From positions 186,001-250,000 of the forward strand of contig NZ_SOAV01000011.1 in the NCBI RefSeq assembly GCF_004364245.1: a DNA stretch of 64,000 nucleotides, in the 5' to 3' direction. Within the stretch, counting starts at the first letter, position 1. Every line of letters begins with the position of its first letter. The translations under genes and the position numbers were made by a program. The notes beneath the pieces were generated by a model, which ran no database searches, was not told where the DNA came from, and was given only the letters and a program-made list of their open reading frames with translations. The stretch is from Streptomyces sp. BK208. GTDB lineage: Bacteria > Actinomycetota > Actinomycetes > Streptomycetales > Streptomycetaceae. Positions 16,431 through 25,311 of the stretch are shown here, in pieces.

Positions 16431-16450
16431 GGCCGGACTTCCATGGCCGG
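16417..16450. repeat. 14-bp tandem duplication at the start of the broken gene
   Basis: GGCCGGACTTCCAY occurs twice in tandem (16417 and 16431), followed by a partial third GGCCGGA. The duplication lies exactly over the start codon of the broken minus-strand gene and, being 14 bp, changes its frame. Confidence 0.8.
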
Positions 16451-16492
16451 ACCGGGCGTCGTAGCCCACCGCACCCAACTAGGCTCCTGCGC

Positions 16493-16843
16493 ATGGACAT
16501 TCTGGGAGCCACACTGCGCGTCTACGTCGAGGACCTGGAGAAGGCGGTCCCCTTCTACGAGGGCCTGGCCGGCGGCAGCGCCCTCCGGTTCGAGCGTGGC
16601 GGCGTCGAAGTCGCCGCCGTCGGCTGCTTCCTGCTGATGAGCGGGCCCGAGTCCCAACTGGAGGTGCTGCGCAAGGTGACCGCGACCATCGCCGTGGCGG
16701 ACGTGGAGGAGACCCGCGACGTCCTCGCCTCGCTGGGCGCGGACATCGTCGCCGGGCCGGTCGCCACGCCCGCCGGCCGCAATCTGATCGCCCGGCACCC
16801 GGACGGGGTGATCTACGAGTACGTGGACCGGCGGGCGGCGTAG
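16493..16843 (+). CDS. VOC family (glyoxalase/bleomycin-resistance fold) protein
   Basis: A 116-residue single VOC module. ATLRVYVEDLEKAVPFYEGL is the first beta-alpha-beta unit, a second unit begins at TIAVADVEETRDVL, and the end HPDGVIYEYVDR is the typical last strand with the metal-ligand glutamate position. VOC proteins range from lyases and dioxygenases to drug-binding proteins, so the substrate is open. It diverges from the broken small gene with about 60 bp between. Confidence 0.85.
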   Translation: MDILGATLRVYVEDLEKAVPFYEGLAGGSALRFERGGVEVAAVGCFLLMSGPESQLEVLRKVTATIAVADVEETRDVLASLGADIVAGPVATPAGRNLIARHPDGVIYEYVDRRAA

Positions 16844-16878
16844 GCCCGGGCGGAGCCGGCTCGCACCCGTCCCGGGCC
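16843..16878. terminator. inverted repeat between VOC gene and DUF5107 gene
   Basis: GGCCCGGG (16843-16850) and CCCGGGCC (16871-16878) form a perfect 8-bp stem with a 20-nt loop between two convergent stop codons. This fits a weak bidirectional terminator. Confidence 0.4.
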
Positions 16879-16886
16879 GGGCGGGC

Positions 16887-18881
16887 TCACCCCTCGTCCG
16901 GGCGCATCCGGAAGTCGTGGCGGGCCGGGAGCGGTGCGTCGTCCAGCCGCGCCCACAGCAGGCCGATGCTCTCGGCGCCCTCCCTCAGGTCGGCGACCTC
17001 GAAGCCCTCGTCGAACACGGCCCGCGCCTCCCCGGTCCGGCCCTCGGCCGCGAGCAGCTCCGCCTCGGTCAGCCGGAACCTGCCGCGGGCCCGGGTCGCG
17101 GGGTCCAGGCGCTCCCACACGGCTCGGGCGTCCGCGGTGCGTCCGACCGCGAGCAGCGCCCCGACGGCCTCCCGGCCGAGTGCCGCGGCGACGGCCGGCC
17201 AGGGTGGTCCGTCGCCGCCCGCACCGTCCGCGGCGTCCGGCCCGGCGTCCGGCCCGTCCGGCCGGTGCGCGCACAGGTCGTCGAAGGCCTCGGCGTACTG
17301 GTCGGCGGCGCGTTCGTGGTGGCCGCCCTCCTGGTCGGCGACGGCGAGGCAGCGCAGCAGCGGCCAGCGTTCGGCGGCGGTCTTGAGGCCGCGTTCCCAG
17401 CTGCGCACCGCCTGGGCGCGGTCGTCTCCGTGCCACTGGGCGACACCGAGGTGGTACTCGGCGAGGGGTGTGGCGGCCGTGGTCTCCAGCATGTCCCGCC
17501 AGGGCCGCGCGACCAGCGTCGGGCCGGGCGGCTCGGGACGGGCCGGTTCGGGCAGGGACCCGGTGCGCAGCAGGTGCAGCCAGGGTCGCTGCGGCGCGCC
17601 GAGGGTGTCCTCGTCGAAGGGGGTGCCGGGCAGCTTCCAGCCGGCCCGCAGCACTTCGAGCGCGCCCCAGCCGGAGCCGGTGGCCAGCCGCTCGCCGGGC
17701 TCGGCGTCGGCGTGCGGCAGCCAGGCGTCGTACGCGGCGTCGACGTCGGCTCGCGGCAGGGCGGCCTCCAGACGCTCCTCGGCCCCGCGCAGCACGCTGT
17801 GCCAGTCGCCCTCGGGCGGGGCGTCGAGCGGCCCGTACGCCTCCAGCCAGGAGATCTCGCTCTCCGCCTCCAGCTTGACGTGTTCGAGTTGGGTGCGGAC
17901 CAGCCCCGCCTGGATCTCGCAGTAACCGCCGGTGCCGGGTTCGGTGAGCCACTCCTGCCAGCGGCGTCCGCCCGGCCCGGAGCCCCACACGAACAGCTTG
18001 CGGCCGCGCAGCGCGTCGGTCGAGGTCTGCACCAGTCCGTGGCCGTGCTCGTCGAGCGCGGCGATCCAGCGGCGCCGGCCGTCGGGCACCTCGTAGAAGT
18101 AGTCGGCGGCGTACGTGCTGTTCGGCGGATAAGTCCGGTCGACGCCGTCGTACTCCGGGACGGGCACCCGGCGCAGGCGCCGCTCGTAGCCGAAGTGCCA
18201 GGCCTCGTCGGCGGGGGCGAGGACGCGGCAATCCTCGGGGACGGCGATGTTGGACCACCAGTAGGTGGGCGCGGGGCGCTCGTGCGGGTTGCGGACGCGG
18301 GCGCCGACGTAGAGGAAGTCCGAGCCGTCCGGCAGCCACAGGTCGACCTGGAAGGGCAGGTCGCGCAGCCGCTCCCATTCCCACAGCCGCAGCATCTCGC
18401 CGCCGTCGGGGGCCCGGACGCGGGCGGCGTGCACGGGTGAGCAGGACAGGGTGGTGTGGCCGGTGGCGCCGATGTTCCATTCGATGCCGCCGGAGAACCA
18501 GGCGCCGTTGAGGGCGAAGTTGGCGGGCTGGAGCACGGGGTTGACGTAGAGGAGTTCGCGGCCGGTGGGCTTGTGGTGGAGGGAGGCGACGCGTCCGCCG
18601 AGGGCCGGCAGGACGGTGGCCCGCAGCCGGTCGTTCTCGATGACGAGGGCGTCCAGCTCGCGCGGCGCGCGTTCGCGGTCGTAGCCGTCCCGGACCTGGA
18701 CGGGCAGCAGGCTGCGCAGTGGCTCGTAGTCGACCTGGCGGGCCATGTCGCGCGGCAGGTCCGCCCGGTCCCGGTCGTCGATGCGGTGGGCCTCGTCCAG
18801 GGGGCGCAGCGGCGGCAGGGGGTTGTCCGGTCCCAGCGGTGCCGCGGGCAGGGTCAGTACCTCGCGTCGGATCGTCGTCAC
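16887..18881 (-). CDS. DUF5107 domain protein with TPR-like C-terminal half
   Basis: A 664-residue protein. Residues about 50-390 match DUF5107, with VIENDRLRATVLPALGGRVAS, GAWFSGGIEWNIGATGHTT and YWWSNIAVPED, a galactose-mutarotase-like beta sandwich seen in carbohydrate-related proteins. The second half has Ala/Trp-rich helical pairs (EYHLGVAQWHGDDRAQAVRS and similar) like tetratricopeptide repeats. A carbohydrate role is inferred only. The GTG at 18881 lacks a clear ribosome site. A start a few codons either way cannot be excluded. Confidence 0.8.
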   Translation of the reverse strand: MTTIRREVLTLPAAPLGPDNPLPPLRPLDEAHRIDDRDRADLPRDMARQVDYEPLRSLLPVQVRDGYDRERAPRELDALVIENDRLRATVLPALGGRVASLHHKPTGRELLYVNPVLQPANFALNGAWFSGGIEWNIGATGHTTLSCSPVHAARVRAPDGGEMLRLWEWERLRDLPFQVDLWLPDGSDFLYVGARVRNPHERPAPTYWWSNIAVPEDCRVLAPADEAWHFGYERRLRRVPVPEYDGVDRTYPPNSTYAADYFYEVPDGRRRWIAALDEHGHGLVQTSTDALRGRKLFVWGSGPGGRRWQEWLTEPGTGGYCEIQAGLVRTQLEHVKLEAESEISWLEAYGPLDAPPEGDWHSVLRGAEERLEAALPRADVDAAYDAWLPHADAEPGERLATGSGWGALEVLRAGWKLPGTPFDEDTLGAPQRPWLHLLRTGSLPEPARPEPPGPTLVARPWRDMLETTAATPLAEYHLGVAQWHGDDRAQAVRSWERGLKTAAERWPLLRCLAVADQEGGHHERAADQYAEAFDDLCAHRPDGPDAGPDAADGAGGDGPPWPAVAAALGREAVGALLAVGRTADARAVWERLDPATRARGRFRLTEAELLAAEGRTGEARAVFDEGFEVADLREGAESIGLLWARLDDAPLPARHDFRMRPDEG

Positions 18882-18944
18882 GGTTGTCCATGGAAGCCGC
18901 TCCCCGGCGCGGTGAACAGGGGCTCCGCCGACCGGGGCGGCGCG

Positions 18945-18957
18945 ACGTGACTCACGT
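18945..18957. promoter_or_regulatory. 13-bp palindrome between divergent DUF5107 and DUF6204 genes
   Basis: ACGTGA-C-TCACGT is a perfect 6+1+6 inverted repeat. It lies 64 bp upstream of the DUF5107 start and 80 bp upstream of the DUF6204 start, a good place for a regulator controlling one or both. Confidence 0.45.
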
Positions 18958-19036
18958 TTAATCCGGTGGGAAGCGGTGCGGGCGGGGGCTTAGGGTCGGG
19001 CGGGTCCGCGCGTACGGAGGCGAAGGAGAGCGGCAC

Positions 19037-19384
19037 GTGAGCGAGCAGCACACCTACCGGGTGATCGTCCGGGGCACCTGGGAGGGGCTGACGGAGGAGG
19101 CCCGGGCCCGGTTGCTCGCCGAGGCGGGCGAGCACGGGATGGCGAGCATGCGCTTCACCGAGGAGGGGTCGCTGTCCTACGAGCCCGCACCGCTGAAGCA
19201 CTTCTCGATGCGTTACGTCGTGGTCTCGGACGCGGCCGACGGCGAGGAGATGGCGGGCGCGATCGCGGAGGACAGGGCGGAGGACGCGCTGCGCCGACTC
19301 GGATACGGCTTTCGCGATCTGCGGTCGACGGTGACGGACCTGGACACGATGAAGGTCAACCGGAAGTCACGGTCTCCGCGGTGA
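19037..19384 (+). CDS. DUF6204-like small protein
   Basis: A 115-residue alpha/beta protein beginning TYRVIVRGTWEGLTEEARA, which I associate with the DUF6204 family of actinobacteria, then MRFTEEGSLSYEPAPLKHFS. Function unknown. The GTG start at 19037 follows AAGGAGAG closely. Its last 29 bases overlap the convergent GNAT gene, so their 3' ends share sequence. Confidence 0.75.
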   Translation: MSEQHTYRVIVRGTWEGLTEEARARLLAEAGEHGMASMRFTEEGSLSYEPAPLKHFSMRYVVVSDAADGEEMAGAIAEDRAEDALRRLGYGFRDLRSTVTDLDTMKVNRKSRSPR

Positions 19385-19937
19385 TCGCCCACCGCTGGTG
19401 GTCGCGCCAGGCGCCGTCGATGTAGAGCATCCTCGGCGAGAAGCCCTCCAGGTGGAAGCCGCAGGCGCGGGCCAGCGCGATCGAGGCGGCGTTGCCGGGC
19501 TGGACGTTGATCTCCAGGCGGTGCAGGCGCATGGGTCCGAACGCGTACCGCACCACCAGGTCGAGTCCCTCGCGCATCAACCCGCGTCCGGCGGCGTGCG
19601 CGAAGGCGCCGTAGCCGAGCGCGCCGCTGCGAAAGCCGCCCTCGACGATGTTGTTGATGTTCACGAACCCGGCGATCGCGCCGCCGCCGGGCGTGCCCCG
19701 CGACGCCCCGTCCGGCTCCTTCTCGCACACCAGGAACCCGGCCTTGGTGCGGTCCTCGATCAGCCGCCCCGCATAGGCCTCGTACGCCTGGACGCTGTCC
19801 GGCGGGAAGAGCCAGGGATGGTGCAGGTCCTTGCTCTCGCGGGCCCGGGCGGTGAACTCGGCACCGTCCGCGTAGGCGAAGTGCCGGATGCCCACACGCG
19901 GGCCCTCGGCGAGGTGACGGGACGGGGTGTGCGGCAT
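19356..19937 (-). CDS. GNAT family N-acetyltransferase (RimJ/RimL-like)
   Basis: A 193-residue acetyltransferase. It starts VGIRHFAYADGAEFTARARES, has AIAGFVNINNIVEGGF, the acetyl-CoA-binding turn around AFAHAAGRGLMREGL, and LHRLEINVQPGNAASIALARACGFHLEG, the diagnostic RimJ/RimL segment (Acetyltransf_3). It probably acetylates a protein N-terminus or a small amine. The ATG start is 19937 and the stop overlaps the convergent DUF6204-like gene. Confidence 0.9.
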   Translation of the reverse strand: MPHTPSRHLAEGPRVGIRHFAYADGAEFTARARESKDLHHPWLFPPDSVQAYEAYAGRLIEDRTKAGFLVCEKEPDGASRGTPGGGAIAGFVNINNIVEGGFRSGALGYGAFAHAAGRGLMREGLDLVVRYAFGPMRLHRLEINVQPGNAASIALARACGFHLEGFSPRMLYIDGAWRDHQRWAITAETVTSG

Positions 19938-19995
19938 GGGGCCAGCCTACGACGGGGGGCGGGCCCGCGCCCGGCACGGCCGGAGGGGTGCCGGG

Positions 19996-20928
19996 TCAGC
20001 GCAGCGCCGGCCGGTCCAGCGCCAAGGTGCCCGCGTCCGCGTCGAGTTCCGCCGGCACGCCCAGCGGCAGGGTCAGCGCCCCCTCGCAGTGCCCGAACCC
20101 GAAGTCCTCGACGACCGGCACGCCGAGGCCGCCGAGCCGGTCGGCCAGCAGCGGTCTCAGCCCTTCGTAGGGGTCGCACTCCTCCCAGGAGCCGAGCAGC
20201 ACGCCGGCGACCCCGTCGAGCCAGCCGGCCCGCAGCAACTGCGTCAGGTAGCGGTCGACGCGGTACGTCTCTTCCGCCACGTCCTCCAGGCACAGCAGAC
20301 CGCCGCGTGCGCCGGGTCGGGCGTGCGGGGTGCCCAGTTCGGCGGCGAGCAGGGAGAGGCAGCCGCCCAGGGTGACGCCCCGGGCCCGGCCCGGTACCAG
20401 CGGGGTGCCGCCGGAGGTGATCACGCGGACCGTCTCCGGCGCGAACAGGGTGGCCCTCAGGTGTTCCTGCGCCCGCGCGTTCTTGACGAAATCGACTCCG
20501 GCCGCCATCGGCCCGTGCAGGGTGACCAGTCCGAGCCGGGCGGCGAACGCCTCGTGCAGCGCGGTGATGTCGCTGAAGCCGACGAACACCTTCGGTCCGG
20601 CGGCGCGCATCGCCTCCCAGTCGAGCAGGTCGGCCATGCGCTGGGCGCCGTACCCACCGCGGGCGCACAGCACCGCGTCCACCGAGGGGTCGCACCAGGC
20701 GGCTTGCAGGACTCGGGCACGGTCGGCGTCCGTGCCCGCGAGGTAGGGGAAGGTCCCGTGCCGGTCCAGCACGTGCGGGGCCACGACCGGGTCGAGGTCC
20801 CAGCCGCGCAGCACGTCCAGGCCCGCCTGGAGCCGCTCCTCGGGCACGGGTCCGCTGGGTGCGACGACGGCCACCCGTGCGCCCGCGGCGAGCCGGTGCG
20901 GCCGCACCAGCTCCGCGACCCGGCTCAT
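19996..20928 (-). CDS. LD-carboxypeptidase (peptidase family S66)
   Basis: A 310-residue S66 serine peptidase. It contains the nucleophile segment VFVGFSDITALH, the Glu segment LLCLEDVAEETYRVDRYL and the His segment EDFGFGHCEGALTLPLG, plus the N-terminal ARGGYGAQR loop. Members cleave tetrapeptide stems of murein or act on microcin-like peptides in the cytoplasm. The ATG at 20928 overlaps the S9 peptidase stop as ATGA, so the two are co-translated. No signal peptide. Confidence 0.92.
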   Translation of the reverse strand: MSRVAELVRPHRLAAGARVAVVAPSGPVPEERLQAGLDVLRGWDLDPVVAPHVLDRHGTFPYLAGTDADRARVLQAAWCDPSVDAVLCARGGYGAQRMADLLDWEAMRAAGPKVFVGFSDITALHEAFAARLGLVTLHGPMAAGVDFVKNARAQEHLRATLFAPETVRVITSGGTPLVPGRARGVTLGGCLSLLAAELGTPHARPGARGGLLCLEDVAEETYRVDRYLTQLLRAGWLDGVAGVLLGSWEECDPYEGLRPLLADRLGGLGVPVVEDFGFGHCEGALTLPLGVPAELDADAGTLALDRPALR

Positions 20929-22889
20929 CGGGTCAGCTCCAGGGCCGGGACGCCGGGCGGGGTCAGCCCGAAGACCTGGGCGTAGAGGGACAGTTCGGCT
21001 TCGAGGGCGCGCACCATGGTCTCCGCCCGGCGGAACCCGTGTCCCTCGCCCTCGAAGGTGAGGTAGGCGTGCGGCACTCCGCGGCCGGCCATGCGCGCGA
21101 GGAACCGCTCGCACTGCACGGGCGGGCAGATGACGTCGTCGAGTCCCTGGAGGAGCAGGAACGGGGCGGTGACGCTCTCGGCGTGTTCGGCGGGGGACCG
21201 CTCGACGTAGCGGTCGGGGACCTCGGCGTAGGGCCCGATCAGGCTCTCCAGGTACTGCGACTCGAAGTCGTGGGTCTCCCCCGTGCCCCAGCCGGTCAGG
21301 TCCAGGATCGGGTAGATGATCGTGCCGCAGGCGTACACGTCGGTGGTGGCCAGCGAGGCGGCGGACGTCCAGCCGCCCGCGCTGCCGCCGCGCACGGCGA
21401 GCCGCGCCCGGTCCGCGGTGCCCTCGTCGGCGAGGGCGAGGGCGACGGCCGCGCAGTCCTCGACGTCGACGACGCCCCACTGCTCGCGCAGCCGGTTGCG
21501 GTACTCCCGGCCGTACCCGCTGGATCCCCCGTAGTTGACCTCGGCGACGCCGATGCCGCGAGAGGTGAAGTAGGCGATCTCCAGGTCCAGGACGAGCGGG
21601 GAGCGGCTGGTGGGGCCGCCGTGCGCCCAGACGACGTACGGCGGCAGTTCGCCGTCGGGGGCCCGGCAGCCGGGATGGTGCGGCGGGTAGAGGTGGGCGT
21701 GGATGTCGCGTCCGCCCGGGCCCGTGAAGGTGCGGATGTGCGGCGTCGGGTAGTAGGCCGGGTCGGTGGCGTCCTCGTGGCGGGCACCGATCACTCGGGC
21801 GCGGCCGGTGCGGGCGTCCAGCTCGACGACCTCGAAGCCGCTGTGCGCACTGGCGCCCACGCCGACGACCCGCTCGCCGTGCGCGGCGAGGGCCGGCACG
21901 AACTCGGTCCACGGCCCGGCCGCGTCGACGACCTCACCGGTCTCCGGGTCGAGTATGCCGAGGACGGCGGCGCCCCGGCCGTGCAGGACGGCGATCAGGC
22001 CGCTGTCCAGCGGTGCGAACCAGCGCTGCCCGAGCTTCCACAGCGGCCCCGCGAACTCCTCCTCGCGGGTGGACAGGGGCTTCCCGTCGCGGTAGAGGTT
22101 CCACCAGCCGGTGCGGTCGGAGGCGTACAGCAGGCTGCCGTCCGGGGCCCAGTCGGCCTGGGCGATCGACTCCTCGGGTCCGCCGGCGACCACCCTGGCC
22201 CCTTGGAAGGTGCCCTCGGGGCCGACCTCGGCGACGACCAGCTCGGTACCGTCCCAGGGCATGCGGGGGTGGTCCCAGGCGAGCCAGGCCGCGCGGCTTC
22301 CGTCGGGCGAGATGCGGGGGCCGGTGACGAAGCGGTGCCGCTCGGGGGTGAGTTCGCGGACCGCACCCCGGTCTTCGGCCGCCGAGCCGTCCAGCGGCAC
22401 GGCGACCAGGACGCGGCGCAGGTCGGTGGGGCCCTCGCCGGTGAACTCCTCCAGGACGCACCACACCTCACCGCGCTCGGGACGCGGGTCCGGCTCGATC
22501 CAGCGCAGTCCGCCGCCCACCCCGGACAGGGGCGTCAGCGGGCGCGGTGCACCGCCCGGTGCGAAGGCGTACAGCCGCTGGTCGGCGAAGTTCACGAAGA
22601 CCACGAGCGGCCCGGTGCCGGTGGTGACCGCGGCCCAGGGCCGGCCGCCGTACTCCATGACGCGGCTGCGCACGTTCCACGGCGCGGGCAGCACCGGCTC
22701 CTCGGTGCCGTCGGCGTGCCGCCGCACCAGGGTGCGCCGGCCGCCCTCGGTGGGCCGGGGCGCGGTCCACCACACCTCGTCGCCGACGAAGCCGACGTCG
22801 TCGGGTCGTCCGTCGTGCGCGGCGGCGAGCGCCGCGTCGACGGGCGAGGGCCACGATCCGTACGACAGAGTCCGCACTGACTCCCCCAC
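20925..22889 (-). CDS. S9 family prolyl oligopeptidase-like peptidase
   Basis: A 654-residue cytosolic peptidase. Residues 1-390 form a beta-propeller-like region (ISPDGSRAAWLAWDHPRMPW, ADWAPDGSLLYASDRTGWW). Residues about 400-650 form the alpha/beta hydrolase with nucleophile GGSAGGW, Asp in LQGLDDVICPP and His in EGEGHGF. It cleaves short peptides, probably amino-terminal dipeptides or acylated peptides. The GTG at 22889 sits behind a strong GGAGGAG. It is followed by the overlapping LD-carboxypeptidase gene. With the next two genes it forms a peptide-degradation group. Confidence 0.93.
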   Translation of the reverse strand: MGESVRTLSYGSWPSPVDAALAAAHDGRPDDVGFVGDEVWWTAPRPTEGGRRTLVRRHADGTEEPVLPAPWNVRSRVMEYGGRPWAAVTTGTGPLVVFVNFADQRLYAFAPGGAPRPLTPLSGVGGGLRWIEPDPRPERGEVWCVLEEFTGEGPTDLRRVLVAVPLDGSAAEDRGAVRELTPERHRFVTGPRISPDGSRAAWLAWDHPRMPWDGTELVVAEVGPEGTFQGARVVAGGPEESIAQADWAPDGSLLYASDRTGWWNLYRDGKPLSTREEEFAGPLWKLGQRWFAPLDSGLIAVLHGRGAAVLGILDPETGEVVDAAGPWTEFVPALAAHGERVVGVGASAHSGFEVVELDARTGRARVIGARHEDATDPAYYPTPHIRTFTGPGGRDIHAHLYPPHHPGCRAPDGELPPYVVWAHGGPTSRSPLVLDLEIAYFTSRGIGVAEVNYGGSSGYGREYRNRLREQWGVVDVEDCAAVALALADEGTADRARLAVRGGSAGGWTSAASLATTDVYACGTIIYPILDLTGWGTGETHDFESQYLESLIGPYAEVPDRYVERSPAEHAESVTAPFLLLQGLDDVICPPVQCERFLARMAGRGVPHAYLTFEGEGHGFRRAETMVRALEAELSLYAQVFGLTPPGVPALELTR

Positions 22890-22964
22890 TTCTCCTCCGC
22901 TCCTTGCTTGTCCGGGCGCCGCCCGGTTCCGGGCTCCGGGGCCCGCGTGCCGGTCCTGCGGTCT

Positions 22965-24284
22965 CTACGCCGTGCGCAGGAAACGGTCCAGGACCCGGAC
23001 CCCGAAGTGCAGCGCCTCGACCGGGACCCGCTCGTCCACGCCGTGGAAGAGGGCCTGGTAGTCGAAGCCCTCGGGCAGCTTCAGCGGTGCGAAGCCGTAG
23101 CCGGTGATGCCGAGCCGCGAGAACTGCTTGGCGTCCGTGCCGCCGGACATGCAGTACGGCACGACGTGCCCCTCGGGGGCGAACTCCTCGACCGCCGCGC
23201 GCATCCGGGCATAGGTCGGCGAGTCCACCGGCGCCTGGAGCGCCACCTCCCGGTGGACGAACTCCCAGTCCACGTCGGGCCCCGTGAGCCGGTCCAGGGT
23301 GGTGCGGAACTCGTCCTCGCCGCCGTACAGGAACCGCCCGTCGACGTGGGCGACGGCCTCGCCCGGGATAACGTTGACCTTGTACCCGGCGTCCAGCATG
23401 GTCGGGTTGCTGCTGTTGCGGACGGTGGCCTCGACCAGCTTGGCGGCCGGGCCGAGCTTGTCCAGCAGCCCGTCGACGTCGCTCAGATCGGCCTCGATGC
23501 CGTACACGGCGGCGATCTCGGTCAGGGCCGCGCGCACGGTCGGGGTCGGGCGCAGCGGCCACTCGTGGTCGCCGATGCGCGTGACCGCGGCGGCGAGCCG
23601 GGTGACCGCGTTCTCCCGGTTCACCTTCGAGCCGTGACCGGCGCGTCCGCGCGCGGTGAGCCTGAGCCAGCCGGTCCCGCGCTCCCCCGCGGCGATCGGG
23701 TAGAACTGCCGCCCGGCCCCGTCGTGGAAGGTGAACGCACCCGACTCGCTGACGCCTTCGGTACAGCCCTCGAACAGCTCGGCGTGCCGGTCGGCCAGGA
23801 AGCCGGAGCCGTCCTCGGCGCTGGCCTCCTCGTCGGCGGTGAACGCGACCACCACGTCGCGCCGGGGCCGCACCCCCCGCCGGGCCCAGTCGCGCACGAC
23901 CGCGAGGATCATCGCGTCCATGTTCTTCATGTCGACCGCGCCGCGCCCCCACACGACGCCGTCGCGGATCTCCCCGGAGAAGGGGTGCACGCTCCAGTCC
24001 GCGGCCTCGGCGGGCACCACGTCCAGGTGACCGTGGACCAGCAGCGCGTCGGCCGACGGGTCGGTGCCCTCGATGCGGGCCACGACGTTGGTGCGGCCCT
24101 CGGTCCGCTCCAGCAGCGTGGGCTCGATCCCGGCCTCGGCGAGCCGCGTGGCGGCGTACTCGGCGGCCGGCCGCTCCCGGCAGTCGCCGCCGCCCCGGTT
24201 CGTGGTGTCGATGCGGATCAGCTCGGAGGTGAACCGGACGACCTCGTCCAGCGCCCGCGCGTCCGTCTCCGTGTGCTCAGCCAT
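22965..24284 (-). CDS. M20 family metallo-hydrolase
   Basis: A 439-residue zinc hydrolase of the M20/M25/M40 group. It has the metal-binding motifs LLVHGHLDVVP, WGRGAVDMKNMDA, FTADEEASAEDGS and a C-terminal GVDERVPVEALHFG with the last His/Glu region. The dimerisation domain lies at about 190-330 (RAGHGSKVNRENAV). It removes acyl or aminoacyl groups from amino acids or dipeptides. The ATG at 24284 lies inside the end of the upstream dppA-like gene (8-bp overlap). It is followed 75 bp later by the S9 peptidase gene. Confidence 0.93.
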   Translation of the reverse strand: MAEHTETDARALDEVVRFTSELIRIDTTNRGGGDCRERPAAEYAATRLAEAGIEPTLLERTEGRTNVVARIEGTDPSADALLVHGHLDVVPAEAADWSVHPFSGEIRDGVVWGRGAVDMKNMDAMILAVVRDWARRGVRPRRDVVVAFTADEEASAEDGSGFLADRHAELFEGCTEGVSESGAFTFHDGAGRQFYPIAAGERGTGWLRLTARGRAGHGSKVNRENAVTRLAAAVTRIGDHEWPLRPTPTVRAALTEIAAVYGIEADLSDVDGLLDKLGPAAKLVEATVRNSSNPTMLDAGYKVNVIPGEAVAHVDGRFLYGGEDEFRTTLDRLTGPDVDWEFVHREVALQAPVDSPTYARMRAAVEEFAPEGHVVPYCMSGGTDAKQFSRLGITGYGFAPLKLPEGFDYQALFHGVDERVPVEALHFGVRVLDRFLRTA

Positions 24285-25110
24285 ACTGCTCCTCCACCGC
24301 TGCCGAGACGATCGTCGTGACCGCCTTGAAGGTACGGATCGCCTCGTACATCGTGTCGTGGGTGTAGGCCACCTTCCGCTCCCCGACCTGCGCCACGCCG
24401 GGCACGACGGTCGAGGCGGCCGCCAGGTGCTCGGCGTCGAACTCCAGGGCGAGGGTGAAAGGCCCGCCGGTCACCGGCTCGTGCCGCACGGCGAGCGCGG
24501 CCGCTTCCTCGGCCGCGGCTCTGATGTCGGCGGCGGTCCTGGCCGGCGTACGGCACACGGCCGCGTACCGCGACACGTGGTCCTTGACCGCGACCTTCCG
24601 TGCCTCGGGCGCGTACCCGAGCGCGTCCTCGCAGGCCACGTCGTCCCCGGTGACCAGGACGACCGGCACTCCGTACTCGGCGACCACGTGCGCGTTGAGC
24701 AGGCCCTCGCTGGCCCGCACGCCGTTCAGCCACACTCCGGTGAGCTGGTTGGCGAGGTAGGTGTGCGCGAGGACGCCCTCCATGCCGGCGCCCGCGTGGT
24801 ACCCGACGAAGGCGATGCCGTCCACGTCCCCGTGCTGGACGCCCTCCACCATGGAGAGCGCCTTGTGCCGCCCGGTGAGCATCTCCGTCCGCTCGTCGAG
24901 CCGCTCCAGGAGCAGGTTGCGCATGCTCCAGTGCGCCTCGTTGACCAGCACGGCGTCGGCGCCGCCGTCGAAGAATCCCCGCACGGCCGCGTCGACGTCC
25001 GAGGTGAACATCGACCGGCACCGCTCCCACTGCGGGGTCCCCGGCAGCACGTCGGCGGGCCAGGTGACACCGGTGGCGCCTTCCATGTCGGCGCTGATGA
25101 GGATCTTCAT
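24277..25110 (-). CDS. M55 family D-aminopeptidase (DppA-like)
   Basis: A 277-residue protein. It starts MKILISADMEGATGVTW, which carries the Asp/Glu zinc ligands of the DppA family, and continues with DAVLVNEAHWSMRN, FVGYHAGAG and VVLVTGDDVACEDA. DppA removes D-amino acids from peptides, classically D-Ala from D-Ala peptides. Longer in-frame starts exist but the DMEG motif should be at the N-terminus, so ATG 25110 is chosen. Overlap with the M20 gene indicates an operon for breaking down wall-derived or D-containing peptides. Confidence 0.92.
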   Translation of the reverse strand: MKILISADMEGATGVTWPADVLPGTPQWERCRSMFTSDVDAAVRGFFDGGADAVLVNEAHWSMRNLLLERLDERTEMLTGRHKALSMVEGVQHGDVDGIAFVGYHAGAGMEGVLAHTYLANQLTGVWLNGVRASEGLLNAHVVAEYGVPVVLVTGDDVACEDALGYAPEARKVAVKDHVSRYAAVCRTPARTAADIRAAAEEAAALAVRHEPVTGGPFTLALEFDAEHLAAASTVVPGVAQVGERKVAYTHDTMYEAIRTFKAVTTIVSAAVEEQYG

Positions 25111-25153
25111 GGCTCGAACCGTACGCGCTGCCCGGCCGCCCGGACCAGAGCTG

Positions 25154-25178
25154 TGGACAACCACCGGTGGTCCAGACC
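25154..25178. promoter_or_regulatory. overlapping palindromes upstream of the dppA-like gene
   Basis: A perfect 12-bp palindrome ACCACCGGTGGT (25160-25171) overlaps a second one, TGGTCCAGACC (25168-25178). The second resembles the core of the GntR-family DasR site (TGGTCTAGACC). They lie about 45-70 bp upstream of the ATG at 25110, where an operator would be expected. The rest of the 200-bp gap shows nothing clear. Confidence 0.4.
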
Positions 25179-25311
25179 TCCGAACTGACCTCGTACGGCC
25201 TACGACCAGCCCGTTCTCCGCGGGCGGCCGGTCATACGAATCCGCCTGGTCCCGGTGCGGCACCGTTCCGCCGAGCGCACCGCGACGCCGGACGGGCCGC
25301 CGCGTCAGAGC

